Shown here: piece by piece, positions 8,886-18,352 of the stretch
Layout of the letters: each line of letters opens with the position of its first letter
Numbering within the stretch: the first letter of the stretch is position 1
Source of the DNA: Flavisolibacter ginsenosidimutans
GTDB taxonomy: Bacteria > Bacteroidota > Bacteroidia > Chitinophagales > Chitinophagaceae
Length of the DNA: 64,000 nt
Direction: 5' to 3'
Assembly: GCF_007970805.1 (NCBI RefSeq)
Contig: NZ_CP042433.1
Coordinates: 3,410,001 to 3,474,000 of the forward strand
Notes under the pieces: model-generated
What the model was told of the DNA's origin: nothing
Databases searched by the model: none
The model's input: only the letters and a program-made list of their open reading frames with translations
Translations under genes and position numbers: made by a program

Positions 8886-10802
8886 ATGGCGGACCTTCTT
8901 TCCATATTGAGTCGTTATTGGGGTTATGAAGCCTTTCGTCCGCAGCAGGAGGAAATCATTCAATCGGTTTTAGACGGCAAAGACACATTGGCTTTGCTGC
9001 CAACCGGCGGCGGCAAATCCATTTGCTACCAGGTTCCGGCCTTGGCGCAAGAAGGCATCTGCCTTGTTGTTTCGCCGCTCATTGCCTTAATGAAAGACCA
9101 GGTTGAGGCCCTCAAAAGCCGCGGCGTCGGTGCCTTAATGATTTATTCTGGCATGACGCGAAAAGACGTCCTTCGAACGTTGGAAAACGCACGACAGGAT
9201 TATTTCAAATTTCTTTACGTTTCGCCGGAGCGATTGGAAACATCGCTGTTCAAAGAATATCTTCCGGCACTAAACGTGAACCTTATTGCAGTGGACGAAG
9301 CGCATTGCATCTCGCAATGGGGTTATGATTTCCGGCCTTCGTATTTAAAGATTGCGGCTTTAAGAGAAGAACTGCCGAACATTCCCGTGTTGGCAGTTAC
9401 CGCTTCCGCAACCGAAGCCGTACAAAAAGATATTTGTGACAAACTTCATTTCCGTCATACAAAAATCTTTCGTCAATCTTTTGAAAGAAAGAATCTCTCC
9501 TACTCTGTTTTCAATGCCGAAGCAAAAGCAACAAAACTCGTTGATGTATTAAAGAAGGTTGACGGCCCGGCCATCGTTTATTGCAAAACCCGCAAGCGTA
9601 CCAAGGAAATCGCTTCGCTGCTGCAAATGCACGGAATGTCTGCTGATTTTTACCACGCGGGTTTGTCGTCGGAAGAAAGAAGCAGCCGGCAACAGGAATG
9701 GATAGGCAACAAAACCCGCATCATTGTTTGCACCAATGCTTTCGGCATGGGCATTGACAAACCCGATGTGCGCATCGTGGTGCATACCGACCCGCCGGAT
9801 TGCCTCGAAAATTATTATCAGGAAGCGGGACGCTGTGGCCGCGACGGCAAAAAAGCGTACGCAGTTTTGTTGTATGATGAAAAGAACATTGAAGAACTCG
9901 AAGGGCTGCACCTGCTTCGCTATCCTTCTTTTGAAACGATAAAAACCGTTTACGAAGCCGTTGTCAATTTTTTGCAGATACACGTTAACGAAGGTGGAGA
10001 CAGAAGCTATACGTTTCGCTTTGATGATTTTGTGCGCAACTTTAAGCTGAACGTTCACCAGGTTTTATATGCCCTGCAAGCCCTGGAAAGCGACGGCTGG
10101 CTTTCCTACAACGAAAAGGCTTTCACGCCGTCCACACTTTGTTTCACCGCATCAAAAGAAAGGCTGTACGAGTTCTACCAAAATCATCCGGAATATGAAA
10201 GCACGTTGACCACCCTGCTCCGCACGTACGAAGGCATCTTTGATTTTCCCGTCTTTATTTCGGAAACTTTGCTTGCAAAATTGTTACGAGAAGAAGAGGG
10301 AGCGGTGAAGGAAAACCTGCAAAAGATTTCGGCCTACGGCATTGTTCGCTACACGCCGCAGAACGATGCCCCGCAATTAATGTTCTTAAAAAACCGTGTT
10401 GCGACAAATGATCTGCGCATCAACCTGGCAGCTTACAACAGCCGCAAAGAAGTCTTTGTTGCACGGGTACAAAAGATGATTCAGTACATCCGTTCATCTT
10501 CCTGCCGCAGCCGGTTTACCGGTCATTATTTTGGCGACGCAGAGGCAAACGATTGCGGCGTTTGCGATAACTGTCTTCAAAAAAAGAAAAGCCTTCTTAC
10601 CACTGAAGAGTTTGAGCGCATTACAAGCGCAATCCTTGGCCTTCTTGGTCAAAACGCTTTCAGCATCGCTGACCTGATCGGTGAACTAAAAACGTTTCGC
10701 ACCGAAAAGGTTTGGGAAGTCCTGCGCTTTTTACAGGCCGAAAACAAAATTCACACAAGCGCCGGAGGCAGTCTTTTTCTAAACGGTAAAACAACGGCGT
10801 AG
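8886..10802 (+). CDS. RecQ family helicase lacking HRDC
   Basis: 638-aa DNA helicase paralogous to the one at the window start. Walker A LPTGGGKS lies near residues 38-45, [11 protein letters not shown] near 136, the second RecA-like domain has [10 protein letters not shown] and GRCGRDG, and a zinc site (CRSRF then CGVCDNC) occupies about 540-563. After a winged-helix part the protein ends with a short region containing IADLIGELKTFRTEKVWEVL instead of an HRDC domain. Such short RecQ forms are a separate, common Bacteroidota paralogue. The start ATG gives the expected helicase N-terminus (LLSILSRYWGYEAFRPQQ). Confidence 0.92.
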   Translation: MADLLSILSRYWGYEAFRPQQEEIIQSVLDGKDTLALLPTGGGKSICYQVPALAQEGICLVVSPLIALMKDQVEALKSRGVGALMIYSGMTRKDVLRTLENARQDYFKFLYVSPERLETSLFKEYLPALNVNLIAVDEAHCISQWGYDFRPSYLKIAALREELPNIPVLAVTASATEAVQKDICDKLHFRHTKIFRQSFERKNLSYSVFNAEAKATKLVDVLKKVDGPAIVYCKTRKRTKEIASLLQMHGMSADFYHAGLSSEERSSRQQEWIGNKTRIIVCTNAFGMGIDKPDVRIVVHTDPPDCLENYYQEAGRCGRDGKKAYAVLLYDEKNIEELEGLHLLRYPSFETIKTVYEAVVNFLQIHVNEGGDRSYTFRFDDFVRNFKLNVHQVLYALQALESDGWLSYNEKAFTPSTLCFTASKERLYEFYQNHPEYESTLTTLLRTYEGIFDFPVFISETLLAKLLREEEGAVKENLQKISAYGIVRYTPQNDAPQLMFLKNRVATNDLRINLAAYNSRKEVFVARVQKMIQYIRSSSCRSRFTGHYFGDAEANDCGVCDNCLQKKKSLLTTEEFERITSAILGLLGQNAFSIADLIGELKTFRTEKVWEVLRFLQAENKIHTSAGGSLFLNGKTTA

Positions 10803-10873
10803 CCAGCGCAGTCTGCTGTTGCAAAACTTCTCCTTTCCGCAGACCTTTGCCTTTTCATCAAAAGCCTATCCCC

Positions 10874-11131
10874 ATGGAATTTATGTGCGCATTGTCGGTG
10901 GATGGTTCGCTGGCAACCTACCGGGTGCAGAAGAAAAGCAAGAACAGTTATGCCGCCACGCTGCGAACGGCCAAGGACAAGCAGGCCGATGCTCCTTCCG
11001 AAATTACACTGGTAAAAAACGCGGCCGGATGGACTGGAGTGCCCGAGCACGAAGAAATTGTTCGCGGTCTTGTAAACGCCATCGAAGCAAAGGGCAGTCT
11101 GGACGATGAATCGCAAAGCCCGGCCTCCTGA
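10874..11131 (+). CDS. Small hypothetical protein
   Basis: 85 aa from the ATG at 10874; nine extra upstream codons are possible but start in non-typical sequence. Not recognised. It is hydrophilic with no signal or membrane segment; the C-terminal half reads as an amphipathic helix (HEEIVRGLVNAIEAKG). It is followed 79 bases later by a receiver-only response regulator on the same strand. The overlapping +1 frame is also open, so the coding call rests on composition and a clean start. Confidence 0.5.
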   Translation: MEFMCALSVDGSLATYRVQKKSKNSYAATLRTAKDKQADAPSEITLVKNAAGWTGVPEHEEIVRGLVNAIEAKGSLDDESQSPAS

Positions 11132-11210
11132 AACCGCGTCTTTGCTGGCTTACGCAGAGTCTTTAACAAGTTTGGAAAGGTTTTTGGAAAGAGCAAGGCA
11201 AACGCCTACC

Positions 11211-11585
11211 ATGAGTGACAAAAAGATTCTGCTGCTCGACGATAACAAGGACCTGTTGCTGATTGTGCAGATCATTTTAAAATCACAGGGCTACGAGGTG
11301 GTACAAGCCTGTTGCGTAGAAGAAGCGGCACAAAAAATAAAAATTCACCAGCCCTCGCTGATATTGATGGACGTGTTTATTAAAGACCAGGATGGCCGCG
11401 AGTTTTGCAGCCTGTTGAAACACGATCCGGACACATGTGGCACCAAGGTTATTATGATGTCGGGCATTGACGCTGAAAACGAATCGCTGTACGCCGTTGG
11501 TGCTGATGACTTTATTCCGAAGCCTTTTAACTACGACGAGCTTCTGGAAAAGGTGCAGCGCCAAATCGCACCGGTGGAAGCCTAA
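11211..11585 (+). CDS. Single-domain response regulator (receiver only)
   Basis: 124 aa, one CheY-like receiver: acidic pair DD at residues 10-11, phospho-acceptor D54 in LILMDVFIKDQDG, the Thr/Ser position in IMMSG and Lys in FIPKPFNYDE. No output domain, so it probably passes phosphate within a phosphorelay or acts by protein contact. The in-frame upstream extension to 11106 lacks family character; ATG 11211 gives the standard N-terminus. No kinase is adjacent. Confidence 0.9.
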   Translation: MSDKKILLLDDNKDLLLIVQIILKSQGYEVVQACCVEEAAQKIKIHQPSLILMDVFIKDQDGREFCSLLKHDPDTCGTKVIMMSGIDAENESLYAVGADDFIPKPFNYDELLEKVQRQIAPVEA

Positions 11586-11907
11586 CCTCAATTCGCATTC
11601 CTAAAAACAAGCACGCATGCAGCCGCTTCACCGGCTGCTTTCAGATACAAATTTTTCGTGCAGCAATGATCTTTCTATTCATTGACCGTCGTTGCGGTTT
11701 CATTTGAGCGAAATCGAAGGCACCCTTGTGCGCTTTGTTCGCTATGGGTCTGAACAGAAATTTATGGAATGTATAAGATGGCCGGGATAAATCATCCATT
11801 TTATACTTTCCGTTCAGCAATGTTCTGAACCCTGAAGAGTGCGACGCAACCAGTGCCCAACAGAATTACCGGGGCTGGCTCCAAAAAAATTCTGTGCGCC
11901 GCAAAAA
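11586..11907. other. Intergenic region with hairpins
   Basis: 322 bases between the receiver gene and a leftward small gene. A GC-rich hairpin at 11619-11638 (GCAGCCG/CGGCTGC-type) could end the receiver transcript. A longer imperfect stem pairs 11766-11781 with 11796-11811 (14 of 16 positions, 14-nt loop). No convincing open frame was found. Confidence 0.5.
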
Positions 11908-12117
11908 CTATTTGTGCATGATTAGAGTATGCGCCTGCGCTTTGGTGACAAAGCTCTTTGGCTGGCCTTCACTTGCAATGGTGCCTGGAGCGCATTTGTA
12001 GGATTCGCTGAGCCCAGCTACTCCCGAGGTTTCCTTGTGTATAAAGTTTAAATAAACAGAACAAGCCAGTAGCGTAAACGAACAAAAATTAAGCAAACGG
12101 CGGAAGCGGCGTTTCAT
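11908..12117 (-). CDS. Small membrane or exported peptide
   Basis: 69 aa from the ATG at 12117: a basic start (MKRRFRR), one hydrophobic segment (LLNFCSFTLLACSVYLNF) and a polar tail with two Cys-free repeats of no recognised family. The shape (short basic N-terminus, single hydrophobic stretch, about 40-residue polar tail) resembles NVEAL-type Bacteroidota peptides, but the NVEAL motif itself is missing. A longer frame up to 12285 runs through the upstream terminator and was rejected. Coding status uncertain. Confidence 0.35.
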   Translation of the reverse strand: MKRRFRRLLNFCSFTLLACSVYLNFIHKETSGVAGLSESYKCAPGTIASEGQPKSFVTKAQAHTLIMHK

Positions 12118-12228
12118 GACATTGGGATTTGGAGGCGAAACTAACCCGGTTACTCCACAAGTGCAACTACTTGAAAAAAAATAAGCGAAAACACGTAAAT
12201 CTTTTTGCGAGATCATTTGCTCTAAAAC

Positions 12229-12252
12229 AAAAAGCCCGCAATGCGGGCTTTT
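12229..12252 (-). terminator. Terminator of the small zinc-ribbon-like gene
   Basis: AAAAGCCCGCA faces TGCGGGCTTTT with no extra loop bases, 22 bases after the stop at 12275 on the - strand. Confidence 0.7.
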
Positions 12253-12274
12253 ATAAAAGGTTAGCGAAAAGTTT

Positions 12275-12568
12275 TTACGCGGCAATGTGGTGTTTCTCCG
12301 CGTATCGTTTCCACCAGGTTTTTTCTACTTCTTTGTTCCAGGCAAAATAAGACTTCGTGTCGGCCTTGCAAACGTCGCAATGATGCAGCTTGGGCGCACA
12401 GGAGTTGCACTCGGGACAATAGTTCAGGTAAAGCCGCCATTTGCCTACCAGGCGTTGCGGCGTGGTGATAGCGCGGTTCGCACTGCGGCTTGTAAAATAA
12501 ACCAGGCGAAGCGCAACTGAATACAGCGAAAAAAATGGAGCAATTAATCGTATTGAAAGCTGCTTCAT
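12275..12568 (-). CDS. Small Cys-rich hypothetical protein
   Basis: 97 aa, not recognised. A hydrophobic N-terminus (residues 1-26) is followed by a basic region and then a compact Cys cluster, CPECNSC then CDVC, with nearby His residues (KLHHCDVC). That arrangement could bind zinc as a ribbon or knuckle, or an iron site. The C-terminus is Trp/Lys/His-rich (KTWWKRYAEKHHIAA). It has its own downstream terminator, which supports a real transcription unit. An overlapping frame reaching 12617 was rejected. Confidence 0.5.
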   Translation of the reverse strand: MKQLSIRLIAPFFSLYSVALRLVYFTSRSANRAITTPQRLVGKWRLYLNYCPECNSCAPKLHHCDVCKADTKSYFAWNKEVEKTWWKRYAEKHHIAA

Positions 12569-12734
12569 AAAAATTGGATTGATTCTCTAATGTAGAGTCA
12601 CTGCCGAACATTACCAACTATTTGCGCCTCATCTAAAAAAATCGGGCAGTTCTACCAAATATTATTCGTAAAAATACCGGCAGTTAATCAGGGCAAATGC
12701 GTTAATGGCTTTGCGTTCCTCTCCGTTGCGCTGC

Positions 12735-14765
12735 TTACTTCATTGTTTCCAGTTTTTTTTGCAGTGCAAACATTTCGTCGCGCAGCCTTGCGGCTTCCAT
12801 AAAGTCCATGTCGCGTGCCGCCTTTTCCATTTCTTTTTTGGTCGAAGCGATTTTCTTTTCCATTTGCGGAATGGTGGTGTATTCCGCTTCATCTTCTGCG
12901 GCTTTTGCAACGGGAATTTCATCTATGGCAAATGGTGAATCAGGGTCATAGCCTTTGATTTCGAGAACGGCCGTCTGTCCCATGATTTGCTGTACGGATT
13001 TTTTTACCGTTGTGGGCACAATGCCGTACTGCGTATTGTAAGCAAGTTGCTTTTCTCTTCTTCTGTCGGTTTCATCTATTGTACGCTGCATGCTTTCGGT
13101 CATCTTATCGGCATAAAAAATCACCAGGCCTTCTACGTTGCGGGCCGCACGGCCGGCGGTTTGCGTAAGGCTTCGTTCGTTGCGCAGAAAGCCTTCTTTG
13201 TCGGCATCGAGAATGGCCACAAGAGAAACTTCGGGCAAATCCAACCCTTCGCGCAAGAGGTTTACGCCAACCAAAACGTCGATCTTTCCAAGCCGCAAGT
13301 CGCGCAAAATCTCTACTCTTTCCAGCGCATCTATGTCGCTGTGAATGTATCTCGATTTGATGTCAATGCGCTTCAGGTATTTGTCCATTTCCTCGGCCAT
13401 GCGTTTGGTAAGTGTTGTTACCAAAACGCGGTCGCCTTTCTTTACCCGCTTGTCAATTTCATCCAGCAAATCATCAATTTGGTTTACACTTGGACGAACG
13501 TCAATCGGCGGTTCCAGCAAGCCCGTTGGACGAACGACTTGTTCTACAACCACGCCGCCGGTTTGTTCCAGTTCGTAATCGCCGGGTGTGGCACTCACGT
13601 ATATGGTTTGATTCAGCAGGTTCTCGAATTCATGAAAGTTTAAGGGCCGGTTATCAAGCGCCGATGGCAGCCGAAAGCCATAATCAACCAAGGTTATTTT
13701 ACGGCTTCTGTCGCCGCCGTACATGCCGCTTACCTGGGGAATAGTTTGGTGGCTTTCATCAATCACACACAAAAAATCTTTCGGAAAATAATCCAGCAAA
13801 CAGAAAGGCCTTGTGCCGGGTTTTCTCCTGTCGAAAAACCGCGAATAGTTTTCAATGCCGTTGCAAAAACCCAGTTCGCGAATCATTTCCAAATCGTATT
13901 CCACTCTTTCTTTCAATCGCTGCGCTTCAATAAACTTCCCCACGCTTTTAAAGTACTCCACTTGCGCCTGCATCTCGTCCTGTATTTCATACATCACGTT
14001 TTGAATCATGTCCTTTGGCGCCACGTATAAATTAGCGGGAAAGATGGCCGCATTGTCCAACTTGCCGATTCGCTTTCCCTGCTGTACGTCTATGCTTTCT
14101 ATCTCTTCAATTTCATCACCAAAAAAAGTGATGCGATAACCAAAGTCCACGTAGGGCAAATTGATATCAACCGTATCACCTTTTACGCGAAATGTGCCGC
14201 GGGTAAACTCGATAGACGTGCGGTTGTAAAGCGAGTTGACCAATGAGTGAAGAAAGCCTTGACGCGATAATCTATCGCCTTTGGCAATGCGAATGATGCC
14301 GCTTTCGTAATCGGTAGGATTGCCCATGCCGTAAATGCAACTCACACTCGCCACTACGATGATGTCTCTCCGGCCCGAAAGCAGGGACGTTGTGGCCCGC
14401 AGCCGGAGCTTGTCCAATTCCTCGTTGATGTTTAAATCTTTCTCAATGTATGTATCGGTTGTGGGCATGTAAGCCTCGGGCTGATAATAATCGTAATAGG
14501 AAACAAAGTATTCAACCGCATTGTCCGGAAAAAATCCTTTGAACTCGCCATACAATTGCGCCACAAGGGTTTTGTTGTGCGTAAGCACAAGTGTTGGCCG
14601 CTGCACGTTCTGAATAACGTTGGCAACGGTAAAGGTTTTGCCCGAGCCGGTTACACCCAGAAGTGTCTGGTGCTTTTCACCGCTCAAGATGCCTTCGGTG
14701 AGTTGCTGAATGGCCGTGGGCTGGTCGCCGGCGGGTTTGTAAGGAGATTGAATCTGAAATCCCAT
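12735..14765 (-). CDS. uvrB: Excinuclease ABC subunit UvrB
   Basis: DNA damage-verification helicase of nucleotide excision repair, working with UvrA and UvrC. 676 aa, the usual length. Walker A GVTGSGKT is near residue 37, the damage-probing beta-hairpin segment YYDYYQPEAYMP near 90-105, VIDESHQTIPQ marks Walker B, and the C-terminal UVR domain (residues about 640-676, MEAARLRDEMFALQKKLE) binds UvrC. It lies on the same strand as recA, 193 bases downstream, with recA's terminator between, so the two are separate units although both belong to the DNA-damage response. Confidence 0.97.
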   Translation of the reverse strand: MGFQIQSPYKPAGDQPTAIQQLTEGILSGEKHQTLLGVTGSGKTFTVANVIQNVQRPTLVLTHNKTLVAQLYGEFKGFFPDNAVEYFVSYYDYYQPEAYMPTTDTYIEKDLNINEELDKLRLRATTSLLSGRRDIIVVASVSCIYGMGNPTDYESGIIRIAKGDRLSRQGFLHSLVNSLYNRTSIEFTRGTFRVKGDTVDINLPYVDFGYRITFFGDEIEEIESIDVQQGKRIGKLDNAAIFPANLYVAPKDMIQNVMYEIQDEMQAQVEYFKSVGKFIEAQRLKERVEYDLEMIRELGFCNGIENYSRFFDRRKPGTRPFCLLDYFPKDFLCVIDESHQTIPQVSGMYGGDRSRKITLVDYGFRLPSALDNRPLNFHEFENLLNQTIYVSATPGDYELEQTGGVVVEQVVRPTGLLEPPIDVRPSVNQIDDLLDEIDKRVKKGDRVLVTTLTKRMAEEMDKYLKRIDIKSRYIHSDIDALERVEILRDLRLGKIDVLVGVNLLREGLDLPEVSLVAILDADKEGFLRNERSLTQTAGRAARNVEGLVIFYADKMTESMQRTIDETDRRREKQLAYNTQYGIVPTTVKKSVQQIMGQTAVLEIKGYDPDSPFAIDEIPVAKAAEDEAEYTTIPQMEKKIASTKKEMEKAARDMDFMEAARLRDEMFALQKKLETMK

Positions 14766-14921
14766 GTCTTGAATCGAAATAACAAAGCTAACCGCTGAGT
14801 ACGCGAATTAGTCGAATGTTTGAATGAATTTGCGTTTTAAAGAATTACAATTTTCGTGCAAAAAGACGGCGTTTGAAAATCCAGCCAATCCGTTTAAAAT
14901 CTTCAAATCTGTGGTGAAAAA

Positions 14922-14944
14922 AATCCCGCCGTTCAGGCGGGATT
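14922..14944 (-). terminator. recA terminator
   Basis: AATCCCGCC pairs with GGCGGGATT around a 5-nt loop; read on the - strand it is followed by seven T. It begins 15 bases after the recA stop. Confidence 0.9.
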
Positions 14945-14958
14945 CATTATCGTAAGGT

Positions 14959-15966
14959 TTAGGCTGATGCCGTTTGCATCTCGGTAATCTTTGCCCTGAT
15001 TTTGGCTTCGAGTTCGTTCGCCAGTTCGGGATTATCCTTTAGGAGTTGCTTCACGCCTTCGCGGCCTTGGCCGAGCTTGTTGCTGTCGTAGCTAAACCAG
15101 CTACCGCTTTTTTGCACAATGCCCATGTCCACGCCCATGTCCAGGATCTCGCCAATCTTGGAAATGCCTTCGCCAAACACAAGGTCAAATTCGGCTACGC
15201 GAAACGGCGGCGCCACTTTGTTCTTCACCACTTTTACTTTTACGCGGTTACCGATGGCTTCTTCGCCGTCTTTAATCTGCGTCATGCGGCGAATATCCAA
15301 ACGTACAGAAGCGTAAAACTTCAACGCGTTACCGCCGGTTGTGGTTTCGGGGTTACCGAACATCACGCCGATTTTTTCGCGAAGCTGGTTGATGAAAATA
15401 CAGATGGTGTTTGTTTTGGAAATGGTGGCAGTAAGCTTACGCAAAGCCTGCGACATCAAACGTGCCTGTAAACCCATTTTGCTGTCGCCCATTTCGCCTT
15501 CTAATTCGCCTTTCGGAACCAGTGCGGCTACGGAGTCAATTACCACAACGTCTAAAGCACCGGAAAGAATCAAACGGTCGGCAATCTCAAGGGCTTGTTC
15601 TCCGTAATCGGGTTGAGAGATCAATAAGTTGTCAATGTCAACGCCGAGCTTTTGTGCATACGAGCTATCAAAGGCGTGTTCCGCATCAATGATGGCACAC
15701 ATGCCGCCTTTCTTTTGCGCTTCGGCAATCACGTGGGTCGCAATGGTGGTTTTACCGGAGCTTTCCGGGCCGTAAATCTCTACCACGCGGCCGCGGGGCA
15801 AACCGCCAATTCCCAAGGCCGAATCCAGCCCGATAGAGCCGGTAGAAACCACTTCCTGGGTTTGTTCGCCGCGTTCGTTCATCATCATCACACTGCCCTT
15901 GCCAAAGTCCTTGTCTATTTTGTCCATGGTAAGCTTCAGTGCTTTTAATTTTTCAGCGTTTGACAT
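14959..15966 (-). CDS. recA: Recombinase RecA
   Basis: DNA strand-exchange protein and coprotease for SOS repressors. 335 aa. The N-terminal helix starts [24 protein letters not shown], Walker [10 protein letters not shown] is near residues 65-73, followed by the family signature [14 protein letters not shown] and the L1/L2 loops. The C-terminal tail is short and only weakly acidic. No LexA-type SOS box was recognised in the 279-base region upstream. Confidence 0.98.
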   Translation of the reverse strand: MSNAEKLKALKLTMDKIDKDFGKGSVMMMNERGEQTQEVVSTGSIGLDSALGIGGLPRGRVVEIYGPESSGKTTIATHVIAEAQKKGGMCAIIDAEHAFDSSYAQKLGVDIDNLLISQPDYGEQALEIADRLILSGALDVVVIDSVAALVPKGELEGEMGDSKMGLQARLMSQALRKLTATISKTNTICIFINQLREKIGVMFGNPETTTGGNALKFYASVRLDIRRMTQIKDGEEAIGNRVKVKVVKNKVAPPFRVAEFDLVFGEGISKIGEILDMGVDMGIVQKSGSWFSYDSNKLGQGREGVKQLLKDNPELANELEAKIRAKITEMQTASA

Positions 15967-16217
15967 GTTTCTGATTTTGATTTTTTGAGTAAGAAAGGTG
16001 ACTTAAAATTAGGCTTTTTCGCCGCCCGTTCTTTAAAATTTATTAGAGCGTAAAGCTAACGATTTTAGCAAAGAAACGGGGTAAAAATTTGTCGAATTTG
16101 GAGCAAGAAAAGGTTAAAGAAAAGAAGGTTCATCCGGGGTTTTATTTTGTCGCTTACGCTGAATTTTTCACGATGAAATTTTGGGACTGGGAATAAGTCT
16201 TTGCACGCCGTGGTGCT

Positions 16218-16225
16218 TATCTTTG
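16218..16225 (+). promoter_or_regulatory. -7 box of the DUF4920 gene
   Basis: TATCTTTG, exact TAnnTTTG match, 20 bases before the ATG at 16246. Confidence 0.55.
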
Positions 16226-16245
16226 GCTGCTTAAAATTATACGCG

Positions 16246-16710
16246 ATGAAAAGAACATTGCTAACTGTTTTTACCTTGTTTACACTTGCTGCAAATGCGC
16301 AGGAGAAGATTTCCGCGGCTAAAGGCGTTGTGTATGGAACGGTTTCGCCGGAGAACAAACCGGTAACGCCGGACGAAATAAAAACCAAGTTGGTGAAAAA
16401 CGAATTTAACGGACAAATAAAAGCCAAAGTAACAGACGTATGCAAAGCAGAAGGTTGCTGGATTAAAGTACAAAAAGCCGACGGCACCAGCATGATGGTT
16501 CGCGCCAAAGACCACAAGTTTCTGATGCCCGAAAACATCGTGGGCAAAACCGTTTTAATTGAAGGCAGCGCTACGGTAAAAGAAACCTCCGAAGAAATGC
16601 GCAGGCACTACGCCGAAGACGCCGGCAAATCGAAAGAAGAAATTGCCAAAATAAAAGGACCGGAAAAAGACGTGCAGTTTGCCGCCAAAGGCGTGAAAGT
16701 GCTGGACTAA
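16246..16710 (+). CDS. DUF4920 exported protein
   Basis: 154 aa with a signal peptide (LLTVFTLFTLAANAQ, cleavage near residue 19). The mature part fits DUF4920: a small beta-rich domain with the segment VTDVCKAEGCWIKVQKADG, which carries the conserved Cys pair, and a late SEEMRRHYAEDAG helix. Function is unknown; the family is typical of Bacteroidota periplasm. The upstream extension to 16201 crosses the promoter box and was discarded. A strong terminator follows. Confidence 0.85.
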   Translation: MKRTLLTVFTLFTLAANAQEKISAAKGVVYGTVSPENKPVTPDEIKTKLVKNEFNGQIKAKVTDVCKAEGCWIKVQKADGTSMMVRAKDHKFLMPENIVGKTVLIEGSATVKETSEEMRRHYAEDAGKSKEEIAKIKGPEKDVQFAAKGVKVLD

Positions 16711-16732
16711 TTTCTACTCAAAAAAACGTTTG

Positions 16733-16762
16733 AAAAATCTTCCGCCTGCGGAAGATTTTTTT
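16733..16762 (+). terminator. Terminator of the DUF4920 gene
   Basis: 13-bp perfect stem (16733-16745 with 16748-16760), 2-nt apparent loop, ending in seven T. Confidence 0.9.
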
Positions 16763-16897
16763 GTCTCAACCCTAATGAGATCAGGCGCTTTTTCCGCTAT
16801 CCAAAAGGTATTAGCTTTTATTTAAGACCGAAAACATACCGCCGCAATTCTGTGGTACGTTCCGTGCTTATTCGTTTCTGCCATAAAGCCCACAACT

Positions 16898-18199
16898 ATG
16901 CAAAAGGTTTATTTGCTTCTTCGCAACAACCAGCAAACCGGCCCGTTTAATTTAAACGAACTGCTGCAATTTGACCTGAAGCCTTTTGACCTTATTTGGA
17001 TCGAAGGCAAAAGCGCCGGTTGGTATTATCCGCAGGAGATTGAAGCGCTTCGGCCGCATTTGCCTTTCCTGGAAAAACCGACATCACCGGTAGAAACAAC
17101 CGCCCAAAGCACCTTCTCCAAAACAGAACCGGCGGCGCCGAAAAAAATATTCGTTTCCATGCCTGCGGTCAGCGTTGTAAAAGAAACGGCGCAACAAATT
17201 TCTCCGAAGCCGTTGCCAGCCGTTGAACAAGAAGTACCCGTCTTTACAAGCCCTGTTCAATCTGAGCCTGCGGAATTAAAAACTGCTTACACCAAAAGCC
17301 TTGATGAAATAGAAACGGATTACATGAACTGGGCTTACCGGAAAAAGGCAAAGAGAAAACCGTTGTTTTCCAAAAGCGGCATCGTGGTTTTGTGCTGTCT
17401 GGCGGGGGCCTTGTTTGTCGTTTGGAAGATTGCCAATAAGCCCAAGGCAGAAATTATAAATACACCTTCCGAACAAATGGCCGTTGCTACACCTGCTTCT
17501 TCGTTGCCCGAAAACACGCCGTCAGAAGAGAAACCGGCGCCGCAAAAAACGGCGCTTCATTCTTTAACGGCTAAAAAAGAAAAAACGGCCAAGAATGCAA
17601 TTGCCGGTAAAAATGCGGAACCGGTAAAACAGCAAACGCCTGCGAAGCATCCGTCAAAAGAGGTCGCCGCCGCTGCCATCGAAAAACAGAACGATTACAC
17701 GCCGGTTGCAAAAGAAGAAAACAAGCCGGTTGCAGAAGAAAAAAAAGAACCGGTAACAGCAGATGCATCAAAGGAAAAAAAATCGCTGAAGGAGAGAATT
17801 CATGACCTCTTTCACAAAAAGCCCGAAGACAAAAAAGAAGAAGCAAAGCCTGCGGAAAACGACAACGGCGCCCGGCAATCTACACGGCGCGAAGCCGGTT
17901 CATCGCTTGTGCAAATGGTGACGGTAAAATTTGACATTCCCAACAGTTGGATGATGGGCATTAAAGGCGCCAAAGCAACGCTCACCAACCGAAGCAGCGA
18001 AACGCTGGCGAAAGCGGTTATCGAAGTACGTTATTACAACGACGACAACGATTTGTTGGACAAAAAAACCATCACGTTTAGCAATATAAAAAGCAAGCAA
18101 AGCGGAACTGTTTCTGTTCCTGAACATGCCACGGCAACAAGGCTTGAGTACAGCGTGCTTTCGGCCGTAGGCAACGAGCCTGTGGCGCTTTTGAGGTGA
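16898..18199 (+). CDS. Membrane protein with N-terminal GYF_2/DUF4339-like domain
   Basis: 433 aa. Residues 1-55 (VYLLLRNNQQTGPFNLNEL, then FDLIWIEGKSAGWYYPQEI) fit the GYF_2 pattern, a presumed peptide-binding fold. A Pro/Thr-rich linker follows, then one membrane segment near 165-185 (SGIVVLCCLAGALFVVWKI), a long Lys/Glu/Ala-rich low-complexity stretch, and a C-terminal beta domain of about 100 residues (VTVKFDIPNSWMMG to the end) resembling an FxLYD-type or immunoglobulin-like fold. That topology puts the GYF domain in the cytosol and the beta domain outside. Function unknown. Its stop codon lies inside inverted repeat locus B. Confidence 0.7.
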   Translation: MQKVYLLLRNNQQTGPFNLNELLQFDLKPFDLIWIEGKSAGWYYPQEIEALRPHLPFLEKPTSPVETTAQSTFSKTEPAAPKKIFVSMPAVSVVKETAQQISPKPLPAVEQEVPVFTSPVQSEPAELKTAYTKSLDEIETDYMNWAYRKKAKRKPLFSKSGIVVLCCLAGALFVVWKIANKPKAEIINTPSEQMAVATPASSLPENTPSEEKPAPQKTALHSLTAKKEKTAKNAIAGKNAEPVKQQTPAKHPSKEVAAAAIEKQNDYTPVAKEENKPVAEEKKEPVTADASKEKKSLKERIHDLFHKKPEDKKEEAKPAENDNGARQSTRREAGSSLVQMVTVKFDIPNSWMMGIKGAKATLTNRSSETLAKAVIEVRYYNDDNDLLDKKTITFSNIKSKQSGTVSVPEHATATRLEYSVLSAVGNEPVALLR

Positions 18200-18352
18200 G
18201 ATGTCAAACGTGAAACGTGAGACTGTGCACGCCGTTATTGTTTTGATATTAGCCAGTTGTTGGATGCAACATTTGTTTAAAAAACAAACAGCCTATCGCA
18301 AGACAGGCTGTAACAAAATGTTTGACAAGTCCCACATTTGACATCTCACCTC
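18193..18352. repeat. Inverted repeat of 7-bp words spanning a convergent gene junction (locus B)
   Basis: Arms 18193-18212 and 18333-18352 match as reverse complements at 19 of 20 positions. The left arm region continues in 7-bp words (TGAGATG, TCAAACG, TGAAACG, TGAGACT at 18197-18224). The left arm contains the stop codon of the rightward gene (18197-18199) and the right arm reaches the stop of the leftward regulator (18351-18353). Confidence 0.85.
18288..18311. terminator. Hairpin inside locus B, probable two-way terminator
   Basis: ACAGCCT (18288-18294) pairs with AGGCTGT (18305-18311), 10-nt loop, flanked by A- and T-rich tracts on both sides, between two convergent genes. Confidence 0.5.
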
